Assembly: GCA_965219495.1 (NCBI GenBank)
Contig: OZ244777.1
Coordinates: 4,030,001 to 4,094,000 of the forward strand
Source of the DNA: CAZPXZ01 sp965219495
GTDB lineage: Bacteria > Pseudomonadota > Alphaproteobacteria > Rhodobacterales > CAZPXZ01
Direction: 5' to 3'
Length of the DNA: 64,000 nt
This document shows positions 52,439 through 61,726 of this stretch, piece by piece (positions within the stretch are counted from its first letter, which is position 1; every line of letters starts with the position of its first letter). The notes beneath the pieces are model-generated. The model did not search any database. It was not told the origin of the DNA and worked only from the letters and a program-made list of their open reading frames with translations. The position numbers and the translations under genes were made by a program.

Positions 52439-53347
52439 ATGATCGAGAACAAACTTGTCTGGCCCGACAATGCAAGATGTGCTGTTGCGTTCACCTGGGA
52501 CATGGACGCCGACAGCCTTCTACACCTGGCGCATCCGGAAAGAGCAGGACACTTGCTGTCGACTCAGTCCAGCTTGCGATACGGCCCGGAAATATCAATC
52601 CCACGGCTTTGTCAGGTCTACAAAGAACTGGATATGCACCAGTCATTCTTTATCCCGGGTTGGTGTATTGAGCGCTTTCCGCGTGCAGTTGAACTTCTCC
52701 TTGAGCATGGCCACGAGATCGGCCACCACGGTTACATTCATGAGATTCCACATGAACTGTCCCGGGACGAAGAGCGACATGCGTTGCACCGTGCACTTGG
52801 GTCCTTTTCCAAGCACACAGGCGTTCAACCTAAAGGCTGGCGCGCGCCGTTAAATGGATTCTCCGGTAATTCTCTTGAGTTGCTGATTGAAGCCGGGTTC
52901 GAATACGATAGTTCTCTGATGGGTGATGACATTCCATATGTGCTAGAGAGCGAAAAGGGAAGACTCATTGAAATTCCGACCTACGTCACGGCAGACGACT
53001 GGCCGCACTTCATGCACAATCCCGACTTGAGTTTTGAGATGGCAATCTCTCATCCACAAGACGCCAAGCGAGTTTACCTCGCCGATTTTGACGCGATGTG
53101 GGAGCATGGGGGTTTGTGGGTTGGTGTTTGGCACCCGTTCCTTTCCGGCCGAATTCCAAGAGTGCAGATGATGATTGAAATGATACATTACATGCGTGAA
53201 CGGGGAGGCGTCTGGTTTGCGACTCTCGGTGAGATCAATGATCACGTAAGAAAATCCATTGCCGAAGGTCTTTGGAATCCGCGCGTTGATCTCGTACCTT
53301 ACGATCCGCAGCCGATCGACGAAGTCGCCCATTTGCGCAAGGCTTGA
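52439..53347 (+). CDS. Polysaccharide-deacetylase-family protein (PuuE/allantoinase-like)
   Basis: A 302-aa NodB-fold hydrolase. Metal/catalytic residues: Asp in FTWDMDAD, His pair in GHEIGHHGYIHE, Arg in GWRAPLNG; SFFIPGWCIERFPRAVELLL is family-typical. The PuuE-like group acts on small N-acyl or ureide compounds rather than polysaccharides. ATG 52439 with GGAGG 5 nt upstream. It fits the amide-degrading theme of this cluster. Confidence 0.85.
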   Translation: MIENKLVWPDNARCAVAFTWDMDADSLLHLAHPERAGHLLSTQSSLRYGPEISIPRLCQVYKELDMHQSFFIPGWCIERFPRAVELLLEHGHEIGHHGYIHEIPHELSRDEERHALHRALGSFSKHTGVQPKGWRAPLNGFSGNSLELLIEAGFEYDSSLMGDDIPYVLESEKGRLIEIPTYVTADDWPHFMHNPDLSFEMAISHPQDAKRVYLADFDAMWEHGGLWVGVWHPFLSGRIPRVQMMIEMIHYMRERGGVWFATLGEINDHVRKSIAEGLWNPRVDLVPYDPQPIDEVAHLRKA

Positions 53348-53654
53348 AGTAGTGCTTGACGATCGGTTCAAGAACCCATGCGGAAACCTTAATGTTGTGG
53401 AAACCTGAGCGTTCAAGCGCTTGAAGCCAGACGGGGAGAGGCGAGATCGGGTTCCCATAGAAGCGGAAACCTCTCCTGTTGGTTTCAACCTGAGCAGCAG
53501 GTGATTCACGCCTTCCCCGAGCGGCCGAACACGAGCATCCCGGTGCGAGAACGATATGCGGGTCCGTCGGATCGTCCCGGACTACAACAATCACTCGAGA
53601 TCTCCGGGCTTGTCCATGGGCACGATCAGCGCCCGTACGACAACGGCGCGATAT
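53348..53654. other. Intergenic DNA, nothing recognised
   Basis: The minus-strand frame shows NPISPLPVWLQALERSGFHN, which looks like protein but I cannot place it. Confidence 0.3.
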
Positions 53655-53762
53655 TCGGTCTTGTGGCTGGAAGCAAACGAACTGGATGTTGGCACGGTTG
53701 ACGCCCGCGTCGCACGTCAGTTTCTGGATCATGACTGCAGGCGCCCTGGCCCGTATGGATAA
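53655..53762 (+). pseudogene. Tyrosine-recombinase N-terminal scrap 1
   Basis: LWLEANELDVGTVDARVARQ then FLDHDCRRPGPYG and a stop: the core-binding (SAM-like) domain end of a tyrosine recombinase with the HDCR motif also found in scrap 2. Confidence 0.5.
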
Positions 53763-53852
53763 GGGCAGGAGGTTCGCAGGGCTTCGCGGATGTCTCTTGA
53801 TCCGGTTTCTTCGCTTTCTCGCAGCCACCGGACGTGCGCCGGCATCTCGGGG

Positions 53853-54107
53853 ATGGAGACCGGCATCGAGCATCTGGATCGGTTCACAGAGACGCTCCTT
53901 GCCCGAGGGTATCGCCCTTCGACGATCGCTGAACGCCGGAGCAGGTGTCAGCACTTCATCGTCTGGCTTCGTTTATCCGGAATTCCGATCACCGCCGTCG
54001 ACGAGAAGGTGCGGAATCGATTCCTCAATCACGACTGTCGATGTGTGCGTAAAATTTTCTCTGGAAGCCTGGCGCTTACAAGACCGCCGGAGGCGGTGGG
54101 CATCTGA
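53853..54107 (+). pseudogene. Tyrosine-recombinase N-terminal scrap 2
   Basis: METGIEHLDRFTETLLARGY, RPSTIAERRSRCQHFIVWLR, and ITAVDEKVRNRFLNHDCRC: a core-binding domain of a recombinase of the type found in tandem sets. The catalytic domain is missing and the frame soon stops. Confidence 0.6.
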
Positions 54108-54312
54108 TCGGGAAGTTCATGGACTTCCTGTTGGTTGTTGACGGGGGAAATGGAATTTGCGACCAATTCGGCACCCGGTTGGAGAAGAACTCTCCATGAC
54201 AAGACACTCTATGACCCTCTATGAAAAAGGGGTAAACTGCGTACTTCACTCAATTCAGTTCGCGGATCCGGCTCGATGCGAATACATAAATGGAGAAGAG
54301 GGATAGTCGAAT

Positions 54313-55209
54313 ATGGACCGATACCGTGGAATCTTTACGCCAATATGTACTCCATTCGATGAAGAACTAAAGGTCGATCGGGAAGCTCTCGCTCGACTGC
54401 TCGACTTTCAGCTAGCGAATGGCATCCACGGAATTATTACCTGCGCAGGAACCGGACAATTCTCAGCACTCAGCGCCGATGAACGAATGCTTGTGACGCA
54501 GGTGTCCGTAGCGCATGTTGATGGACGGGTGCCTGTCCTCGCTCACGCAGGATCATGTAGCACCGCAGAGGCGATCGGACTGAGCAAGCACGCGATGAAT
54601 GCTGGCGCAGACGGATTATTGATCTCACCACCATACTACGAAATTCCGACTGAGGATGAGATTTTCGCCTACTTTGAATCGATCAGCCGGTCGGTGCCTT
54701 TGCCGATCATGATCTACAATAATCCGTACGCGTCCAAAATTGATCTCGGACATGGCCTGCTCAGTCGACTATGCGAAATTGAAAACGTGAAAATGGTAAA
54801 GGAAGGCGGCGGAGATCTGGTTCAGTTTCAGCGGATAATTGCGGAACTTGGCCATAGGTTGGTTATTTTCAACGGATGGGATACGGGCGCCTTTGCTACG
54901 CTTCTACATGGAGCGTCTGGTTGCGCGTGGGGTGCCGCGAACGCCATCCCCAAAGAATGTGTTGAACTCTATCGCCTGGTTGTTGAGAAAGGAGACATAC
55001 CGAAGGCCAGAGTGCTTTGGGACAAGCTCTTCCCCGTGAACTATTTTTTCGAGACAGAGGGATACGCTACCAGTATCAAGTCCGCAGCGGCGATGGCGGG
55101 TGTAGACTTGGGAGGGAACCGCCCACCCCTGAATGCACCCGGCAAGACCAAAATGAAAGAGCTTGGGTCGCTTCTCCGCGTTCTGAACGAGACTGTCGAT
55201 ACGTTGTAG
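54313..55209 (+). CDS. Dihydrodipicolinate-synthase-family aldolase/lyase
   Basis: A 298-aa class I (Schiff-base) aldolase of the DapA/NanA superfamily. YRGIFTPICTPFDEELKVDR, GIITCAGTGQFSALSADERM, the Tyr in IMIYNNPYASKIDL and the Schiff-base Lys in VKMVKEGGGDL. The GTGQF replaces GTTGE of true DapA, so it is probably not lysine biosynthesis but a catabolic lyase (keto-acid or hydroxyproline type). It stands alone with its own promoter likely in the 200 bp upstream. Confidence 0.88.
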   Translation: MDRYRGIFTPICTPFDEELKVDREALARLLDFQLANGIHGIITCAGTGQFSALSADERMLVTQVSVAHVDGRVPVLAHAGSCSTAEAIGLSKHAMNAGADGLLISPPYYEIPTEDEIFAYFESISRSVPLPIMIYNNPYASKIDLGHGLLSRLCEIENVKMVKEGGGDLVQFQRIIAELGHRLVIFNGWDTGAFATLLHGASGCAWGAANAIPKECVELYRLVVEKGDIPKARVLWDKLFPVNYFFETEGYATSIKSAAAMAGVDLGGNRPPLNAPGKTKMKELGSLLRVLNETVDTL

Positions 55210-55316
55210 CGAGACCTGAGAATCGAGGTTTGGCTGCTTCGTTCAACAGCGAAACGGGACACAAACAGCAGACAGGACGGTGGAAATGAATCTGTGCGTG
55301 AATCAACGAGGCGAGT

Positions 55317-56306
55317 ATGCGAGATCGTAGCCATAAACAGCACGTGGCTGAGGAAAGGCGCAGGCTGTATCCGGAGATCGAGCCTTATGAGACGGGGCGA
55401 CTACAGGTTTCCAACCTTCATGACATCCACTATGAGCTTGTCGGCAATCCCCGAGGAAGGCCAGCGGTGGTTCTGCACGGTGGACCGGGCGGCGGCGTCG
55501 AACCCGTACAACGTCGATATTTTGATCCGCAGCACTATAACGTCGTCCTTTTCGATCAACGCGGTAGTGGCAAGAGCACACCGCATGCGTCGTTAGTGGA
55601 TAACACAACGTGGCACCTTGTCTCAGACATGGAGATGCTACGCGAACATCTTGGCATAGAGAAATGGCTGGTGTTCGGCGGTTCTTGGGGCAGCACTTTG
55701 GCCTTGGCCTATGCTGAAACTCATAGGGAGCGCGCGAACGCGTTGGTCTTGCGGGGAATCTTCCTGCTTAGGCGCATGGAGCTCTCATGGTTTTACCAAG
55801 AAGGGGCCAGTTACATTTTCCCGGATGAATGGGAGAAATTCCTGGCGCCCATCCCGGAGTCAGAACGCAATGATTTGATTTCGGCCTACTACAATCGCTT
55901 AACTGATGAAGATGGGAACGTACGTATGCTAGCTGCACGCGCCTGGAGCACATGGGAGGGCGCTACGCTCTCGCTCCGGCCGGATCCGGACAGAGTTGCA
56001 CGTTTCGGAAGAGACCGCTTCGCCGAGGCTTTTGCCCGAATTGAATGCCATTACTTCGTAAATGGCGGCTTCTTTGAGAAGGATGGGCAGTTACTGGATC
56101 GCGTCCGGAGCATCAGCCACATTCCGACCGTGATGGTGCATGGGCGCTACGATGTATGCACCCCCGTACGCACGGCATGGGATTTGCACCGCGCCTGGCC
56201 GGAAGCCGACCTCCGCATCGTCCCAGATGCAGGCCACGCCGCAACGGAAGCAGGAATCATCCATGAGCTCGTCACAGCAACTGATCGTTTTCGGTCGCTT
56301 GAGTAG
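55317..56306 (+). CDS. pip: Alpha/beta hydrolase, prolyl iminopeptidase type
   Basis: A 329-aa cytoplasmic peptidase (S33) cleaving N-terminal proline or similar. Oxyanion loop VVLHGGPGGG (about 49-58), RYFDPQHYNVVLFDQRGSGK, nucleophile Ser in FGGSWGSTLALAYAE, Asp in HGRYDVCTPV and His in PDAGHAATEAG. Full length and intact. Its neighbours are all involved in amide or amino-acid breakdown. Confidence 0.92.
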   Translation: MRDRSHKQHVAEERRRLYPEIEPYETGRLQVSNLHDIHYELVGNPRGRPAVVLHGGPGGGVEPVQRRYFDPQHYNVVLFDQRGSGKSTPHASLVDNTTWHLVSDMEMLREHLGIEKWLVFGGSWGSTLALAYAETHRERANALVLRGIFLLRRMELSWFYQEGASYIFPDEWEKFLAPIPESERNDLISAYYNRLTDEDGNVRMLAARAWSTWEGATLSLRPDPDRVARFGRDRFAEAFARIECHYFVNGGFFEKDGQLLDRVRSISHIPTVMVHGRYDVCTPVRTAWDLHRAWPEADLRIVPDAGHAATEAGIIHELVTATDRFRSLE

Positions 56307-56599
56307 ATCCGAACGACTTCACATTGAACGGCTACGAGCGGCCGGATCCAGCTCTCTGGATCGACTGCCTCTTCCATGCCGTGCCAGCTGCGCATCGGGA
56401 TATTGCGACCGGAGTTGAGCGGGACCGCGGCGACCTTCGACTGCGGTCGGGTTACGCCCTCCCTGCGCCTCCGGCCGCAGCGCTCCCGTGTCTCATCCTG
56501 AATGTCGCGGAGTCTCATCTTGATTGACGCGCAGCACCGGAACTCGGCACCGGGTCGAAAGGTCTGCAGGCGGTCACGAACGGTGGGCGGAGGGGAGAC
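56307..56599. other. Degraded DNA, nothing recognised
   Basis: No gene is supported on either strand. Confidence 0.3.
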
Positions 56600-56925
56600 G
56601 TGGCTGATGTCTTCCTCTATTCGGTTCGCGGCCCCAAAACTTGGGTCACCTTGACCTCCCAGGAGCTGGCGGACAAACGGACGGAGATCGACGTCTGTCT
56701 CGTTCCGGTCGGCGCCGTCGAACCGCGTGCGGGCCATCTTCCCCTTGGCCAAGACAATTTTCAGGCCGAGGAAATCGTTCGCCGCGCCCTCTTGAAATTG
56801 GAAGCCGACGGAAAGAAGGCGATCATCGGCGCGACGCTTCCCTTCGGGCCGGTGTCGAACCTGAAGTTCCCGGGGAGCGTCAACATCACGCCGACCACCC
56901 CGGCGGATGCACTGGTCGTGATCGG
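56600..56925 (+). pseudogene. Creatininase-family amidohydrolase, N-terminal half
   Basis: From GTG 56600: VTLTSQELADKRTEIDVCLV, then PVGAVEPRAGHLPLGQDNFQ (the metal-binding E and H-x-x-x-G-x-D pattern of creatininases), and LPFGPVSNLKFPGSVNITPT. The gene is cut at about 56925 by a TnpB remnant. Confidence 0.7.
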
Positions 56926-57112
56926 AAATCGAAACCCCCGCTTTCATCCAGGCGCCGATGCGCTCGTCAAGCGCGGCGTTGTAAAATCCGCAGCACAGCC
57001 GCAACACCTCGCCAAGACGGCGGTGCGGGGCCAGGGTGAGCCGCGCCCGGCATTTGAAGACCTTGAACACCGGCCGGGCGTCGCCGGTGGGGGAGGCGGG
57101 ATTGGATTGCAT
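56924..57112 (-). pseudogene. tnpB: TnpB (IS200/IS605 or IS1341 type), N-terminal scrap
   Basis: 63 codons: FKVFKCRARLTLAPHRRLGE, VLRLCCGFYNAALDERIGAW and MKAGVSIS match the TnpB N-terminal start (FR.YPT..Q...L....G..R.VYNAAL.ER). The RuvC catalytic part is missing. Confidence 0.6.
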
Positions 57113-57682
57113 TTCTGTTGCATTGTTGTCTCTTCATTGAGCGATTCGTACCACCGTTTCTGCAAATACGCAGGCGGAAGCCGCATTCCTGTCAGAGCAA
57201 AACTGTTCTCGGGGTTTTCCGTTTCGGATTTGGTTGCCCGGCATCCGGGCCGTGGAATTTCGGTTCCAGGGCCGTGGATTTCGGTTGCCGGATTGCTTGC
57301 GGATGATGCCGGGCGGGGGATTTTGGGGATTGGTCCGGGGGTTCGGCCATGGCGAAGGGCTGGCTTTGACGGGAGCGGTGGGACGGGTTGACGGTGCCCG
57401 GGTTTGCCGGGCGGGTTGTATCAGGAAGCGGTCACGCCGGCCGGTTCGGGTTTTGGCAGGCTGTTGCGGGTCATTTTGAGGAAGTCGAGAACGGTGCGGA
57501 TATTGCGGTTCAGTCTTCGCAGGGTTGGTGCGACTTCGAGGCCGCGTTGCTTGATGAGGCCGATGGCGAAGCGTCGCAGGCGGGTGGTGTCAAGATGGGA
57601 TGGACGCCCTCACGCCTTGTTCGGCATCATTGTGCCAGGCCGGTCGCCGAGGACCGGGACGCAGCGAAGGAGGATCCATCCC
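57113..57682. other. Leader DNA of the IS110 element
   Basis: No gene. IS110-type elements carry a long non-coding end (source of the bridge RNA) before the transposase gene; the last 200-300 bp here may be that, though the element is dead. Confidence 0.35.
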
Positions 57683-58532
57683 ATGCAACATGTAGAATAC
57701 GTCGGACTGGATTTGACGAAGGACATTTTCCGGGTTCAAGGGGCCAACGCCGATGGCAAGCGGGTTTGCGCTGGCGGCTGAAGCGGACGAGCCTGGAACC
57801 GTTTTTTCAATTTCTTTCGCGGTGTCATTGTGGCGATGGAGGCCTGCGCCGCGTCGCGGCACTGGGCCCGGCGGCTGCGCTCGTTCGGCCACGAAGCGCG
57901 GCTGATTCCGGCGCAATTCGTGAAGCCACTTGTGGAGACCAGCAAGAGCGACTTCTGCGCCGCGGAGGCGATTTGCGAAGCGGCGCAACGTCCGACCATG
58001 CGCTTTGCGCCGCTGAAGACGGAGATGCAGCAGGAGGTGCTTGTGGTGCAACGGGTGCGGCAGCAGTTTGTGAAGCAGAGGACGCAATCGATCAACGTGC
58101 TTCGGGCGCATTGCGCGGAGTTCGGGGTGGTGGCAGCGCAAGGCGCTGCGGGTGTTTCAGGTCTGCTGGAGCTGGTTTCCTCGGACGAGGCAGCGAGCCT
58201 GCCGCCGATGGCGCGCCAGGCGCTGACCGGGGCTGTGGCGCAGATTGTGTTTCTGACCCAGGAGATCCGTTTTCTGGAGAAGCAGTTGAAGGACTGGATG
58301 AAGGAAGACGAAGCGAGCCAGCGGTTGTTCGAGATCCCGGGTTTCGGCCCGTTGTCGGCGACGGCGATCTCGGCGTCGATGGGAGACGGACCCGCGTTTC
58401 GCTCCGGGCGGCAGTTCGCCGCCAGGCTCGGCCTGGCGCCCAAGCAGCATTCGACGGGCGGCAGGACGCGTCTGGGAAGGATCTCGAAACGCGGCGACCG
58501 GTATCTTCGCACGCTGCTGGTGCATGGCGCCC
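57683..58532 (+). pseudogene. IS110-family transposase, frameshifted and truncated
   Basis: MQHVEYVGLDLTKDIFRVQG (DEDD domain start), then in another frame VKPLVETSKSDFCAAEAICE, RPTMRFAPLKTEMQQEVLVV, and the C-terminal Tnp_20 domain FEIPGFGPLSATAISASMGD with RQFAARLGLAPKQHSTGGRT. At least two frame changes occur near 57770-57830, and the C-terminus is replaced at 58533 by an IS-A end. Confidence 0.8.
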
Positions 58533-58611
58533 CAACGGCATTCACTTAGCGGATTCATCCATTCACTTAAGGAATCGCAGTTCGGCGCGGGCGGATTGCC
58601 GCGTTTTCTTG
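58533..58611. repeat. Solo left end of IS-A (copy 3)
   Basis: 79 bp matching the left end of IS-A (CAACGGCATTCACTTAGCGG onward), including both 21-bp-spaced CATTCACTTA copies. It cuts off the IS110 gene; the rest of the element is gone. Confidence 0.8.
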
Positions 58612-58873
58612 GTGATTCTCCCTCAAAGTTGCCACTTGCTCCCGTCGGAGCGCGGGGACGAAGCCTCCCTTGGATTCTGTATCTCCAATTCTGTAGCGAA
58701 GGTGCGGGGCGGCTGCGGCCCGCTCAAGCGCACGCCCGAGATTGTGGAGTTCACCGCCGGTGCCGGACGGAGGGTTCCCAGCGCACAGATGGCTGAACAG
58801 ATCGAACAGCGTTTCCGCGTGCGCCTGCAAGGGCACACCGTCGAACGGGCACGATGTTGATCCCTCGGTTCAG

Positions 58874-59217
58874 CCCTATCTCGACTGCGACGAGTTGTTG
58901 CGCAGAGGCAAGGATCTCAGGGATTGCAGACAAGCCCTGCAAGAGCAGCGTGACGAGCTGACTGACCAGCGCAAGGAACCGGCGCGACACAACACCCTGC
59001 GCGAGAGGATCCCCGGATTCTCGGCAACGGTTGGCGCCGACATCAATTATCTCGACTTCGAACAACGGCAAGAGTTGTTGCGCCCGGTGGTCGAACAAGT
59101 TCCGGTACGGGGCTGGCAGGTCGAGATCAGGCTTCGCATTGCCTTGGACGAGCCACCAACTCCGGAAAGTCGCGGGTTGTCCGGCAAGGACCGTTTGCGT
59201 TCCCTTCATGGAACGGA
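58874..59217 (+). pseudogene. Large serine recombinase, C-terminal region
   Basis: LRRGKDLRDCRQALQEQRDE (coiled coil), LDFEQRQELLRPVVEQVPVR, GWQVEIRLRIALDEPPTPES and LSGKDRLRSLHG are the ending of a large-serine-recombinase/resolvase gene. The catalytic domain is absent. Confidence 0.65.
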
Positions 59218-59224
59218 GAGGCCA

Positions 59225-59400
59225 ATGCCAGGAAAGCACATCCACAAGAGGCACAATGAGATTCTTATGGCTTCGCGCGGGAAGAACAGGTCGGTTCGGA
59301 AGTCGAGTGAAGAAAAGGGGATTTCGGAGGGCAGCGCGGGCCGCCGGATTGAACGTGGGGAATGGGTGCTGCGGTCGGCACATCCGGAGCGCCGGTGGCC
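59225..59400 (+). pseudogene. IS21-type transposase, N-terminal scrap
   Basis: MPGKHIHKRHNEILMASRGK resembles the start of one IstA subgroup (MPGKHI..RQ...YM..R); after about 40 codons similarity is lost. Confidence 0.45.
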
Positions 59401-59535
59401 GGCGCGTCCGGGCGCGCTCGCCTGGGCTCGTGAGCCGGAAATGGAGTCGCTTCTTTGTCGGGATCCGGGGCATCGGGCGTACCGTCATTGGGAGCTTGCC
59501 CACGAAAAGGGGGGGGGGTATCGAACGATCGTCAC

Positions 59536-59678
59536 AAGCTGACGATTGAGCGAACGTCGAGTTCATTCGCCAGGTGCTTGATGGTTTCAGCGCCGATGCA
59601 AGTTTCGACGTGGACGTGGAACTCCACCCTTGGAATCGCGCGGACCAGTCTCGGGGTCAATCCAACTGCCTGATCCAT
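59536..59678 (-). pseudogene. add: Adenosine deaminase, first 45 residues only
   Basis: From ATG 59678: VRAIPRVEFHVHVETCIGAE with the H-x-H zinc motif that opens adenosine deaminases (P K VELHVHLEG), then TIKHLANELDV, after which the sequence switches to mobile-element debris near 59545. It lies 16 bp downstream of the last permease gene of a nucleoside importer and was surely the last gene of that operon. Confidence 0.7.
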
Positions 59679-59694
59679 GGTCCGCCACCTCTGC

Positions 59695-60636
59695 TTATTC
59701 CCGATGATACGGCACACCCAAATTTTCCGGTTGTTCGGAACGCATGCGAATCCCCATCATTGCGACGATGGCGACAACATAAGGCAGTGCGAGCAGGATC
59801 TGGTAAGGGATCTGCACGCCGATTCCTTGGGCCTGAAGTTGAAACGCCTCAAGAAACGCGAACACCAGAACCGCGAGAGTAATCGGAACCGGCTTCCAGT
59901 TACCAGCAATGATAATGACGATCGCGAGCCACCCGCGACCGCCGGTCATGTTCGGCACGAACCGATCGGTAATCGCCAGGACGAGAAACGCGCCGGCCAA
60001 ACCGGTCATCGCCCCGCCGAAAGCCAGCGCCGCATACTGGCGTGCCGCGACGCTCAGCCCCTTGGTGTCGAGCGCCCTCGGGTTTTCGCCGAGACTACGT
60101 ACCTCAAGGCCATATCGTGTACGGTATAGAAAGTACCAAACCACCGGCACCATGAGAAAAGCGAAATAGGTAAAGAGTTTCTGTGAAAAAAGTACCGGGC
60201 CGAGATACGGTATCTCCGAAAGCAGGGGAAGTACCAATTGATCGTATGGGTCGATGGTCGGGATATTTGGTTCGCCGTGAAGTCTTATGGCTTCGCGGTG
60301 CAGGAACAGCGTCGTACCGGCGGCGAACAGGTTGATGCCTAGTCCGGTGACAAACTGATTGATTCTCAGTGTCGTCGCAGCCAATGCCATGATCATGTTC
60401 ATGGCGACGCCGGCAATCACCGCCGTTACGACGCCAAACGCGAGAGAACCCGTTGTAACCGCTGTCGTGTAAGCTACGAAGGTAGCCATCAGCATGGTGC
60501 CTTCGACACCTAGGTTCCAAATTCCAGCACGCTGCACGACGAGTTCGCCAATCGATGCGAGTAGCAGCGGGGTCGCAATTCGCAAAGTCGCGGCGAGCAT
60601 CGAAATCAGGATCGCTTCCTGGAAGAGGTCAGACAT
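59695..60636 (-). CDS. Nucleoside ABC importer permease 2 (NupQ/YufQ-like)
   Basis: A 313-aa permease of the BPD_transp_2 family: MLAATLRIATPLLLASIGEL, VVQRAGIWNLGVEGTMLMAT, INQFVTGLGINLFAAGTTLF and SLGENPRALDTKGLSV. These blocks (AGIWNLGVEG, LGENPRA) are hallmarks of nucleoside-type importers. It overlaps the other permease by 8 bp. Confidence 0.92.
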   Translation of the reverse strand: MSDLFQEAILISMLAATLRIATPLLLASIGELVVQRAGIWNLGVEGTMLMATFVAYTTAVTTGSLAFGVVTAVIAGVAMNMIMALAATTLRINQFVTGLGINLFAAGTTLFLHREAIRLHGEPNIPTIDPYDQLVLPLLSEIPYLGPVLFSQKLFTYFAFLMVPVVWYFLYRTRYGLEVRSLGENPRALDTKGLSVAARQYAALAFGGAMTGLAGAFLVLAITDRFVPNMTGGRGWLAIVIIIAGNWKPVPITLAVLVFAFLEAFQLQAQGIGVQIPYQILLALPYVVAIVAMMGIRMRSEQPENLGVPYHRE

Positions 60637-61726
60637 CTGGGTACGCCCTCGTCAGGCGATAGCGGGCCAGAACGGACGAGCAGAGGAAGAAGATGAGGAT
60701 GATCGCCTGCATGGCCGTTACGATTGCGGATGAAACATTCGCAAAGACCTGCATAAATAGCGCGCCCTGTGCCATGCCACCGAAGAGGATTGCCGCGACG
60801 CCAATTCCCAACGGTCGCAGCCCCGCGATTACCCCGACGATGATCCCGGTTGATCCCAATCCAAGCAGAAATGGTTGGCTGATTCTGAAATCGACGCCGA
60901 AGGACTGCGACATACCCCCCAATCCCGCGAGGCCTCCTGATATCATCAAGACGATGATGAACATTCGATTGGGATTGGTTCCCTTGAAGCGAGCGGCGAC
61001 GGGATTAGACCCGAACGCGCGCAGTTCAAAGCCAAACGTGGTTCGGAACAACAGAAAATGGATGGCAATCACCGTGATTGCCACGAGCAGGACGCCCAGG
61101 TGAAGCTTTGACCCCGGAATTATAACGGGGAGCTGGACGGCGTCCGGGAATCTGGGCGTTTGGAGATAGTACTCTCCGGGCGCCATCCATATGCGGCTGG
61201 TAAGCAGATAAGAGAGAGCTAGCACGATGATGTAGTTCATCATCACCGTCGATACAATTTCGTCAACGCGAAATCTCGCCTTCAAAACGCCCGCCAACCC
61301 GCCAAGAAGGGCGCCGCCGATAAACCCGGCGATAATCACCAGGGGAACGATCAGGATGCCGGGAAGCTCAACCGATGAGATCATCCAGTAGGCCATCATA
61401 GAACCGGCGAATACCTGTCCTTCCTGTCCAATGTTCCAAATTCTGGCGCGAAAAGCGATGCCAGTGGCGAGTCCCGCGAAGGCCAGAGGCACTGCCTTCA
61501 CCAACGACGCATAGGTGCTTTTCAGGCTTCCAAAGGCTCCGATGACCAAAGCGTGAAAAGCGTCGAGAACATCGACCCTGACAAACATCAGCAAGGCGGC
61601 CGAGGCCAGGAACGCAAGAATCAACGCGAAAACCATGGCGATCAGCGATCCCAGCCAGCTGGGATCCGGTCGACGCTCCAGTTTTAACGAACGAACAAAT
61701 GGCAGGCCGCCGAAACTCTCGGTCAT
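60629..61726 (-). CDS. Nucleoside ABC importer permease 1 (NupP/YufP-like)
   Basis: A 365-aa permease: LMFVRVDVLDAFHALVIGAF, PLAFAGLATGIAFRARIWNI (then GQEGQ), VDEIVSTVMMNYIIVLALSY and RAFGSNPVAARFKGTNPNRM. It overlaps the ATPase by ATGA and precedes the second permease. Full length. Confidence 0.92.
   Translation of the reverse strand: MTESFGGLPFVRSLKLERRPDPSWLGSLIAMVFALILAFLASAALLMFVRVDVLDAFHALVIGAFGSLKSTYASLVKAVPLAFAGLATGIAFRARIWNIGQEGQVFAGSMMAYWMISSVELPGILIVPLVIIAGFIGGALLGGLAGVLKARFRVDEIVSTVMMNYIIVLALSYLLTSRIWMAPGEYYLQTPRFPDAVQLPVIIPGSKLHLGVLLVAITVIAIHFLLFRTTFGFELRAFGSNPVAARFKGTNPNRMFIIVLMISGGLAGLGGMSQSFGVDFRISQPFLLGLGSTGIIVGVIAGLRPLGIGVAAILFGGMAQGALFMQVFANVSSAIVTAMQAIILIFFLCSSVLARYRLTRAYPDV

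Noticed and set aside
57388..58860. A 490-codon frame over the IS110 region
   Set aside because: Agrees with the IS110 protein only in one short stretch around the frameshift; mostly out of frame with the recognisable transposase.
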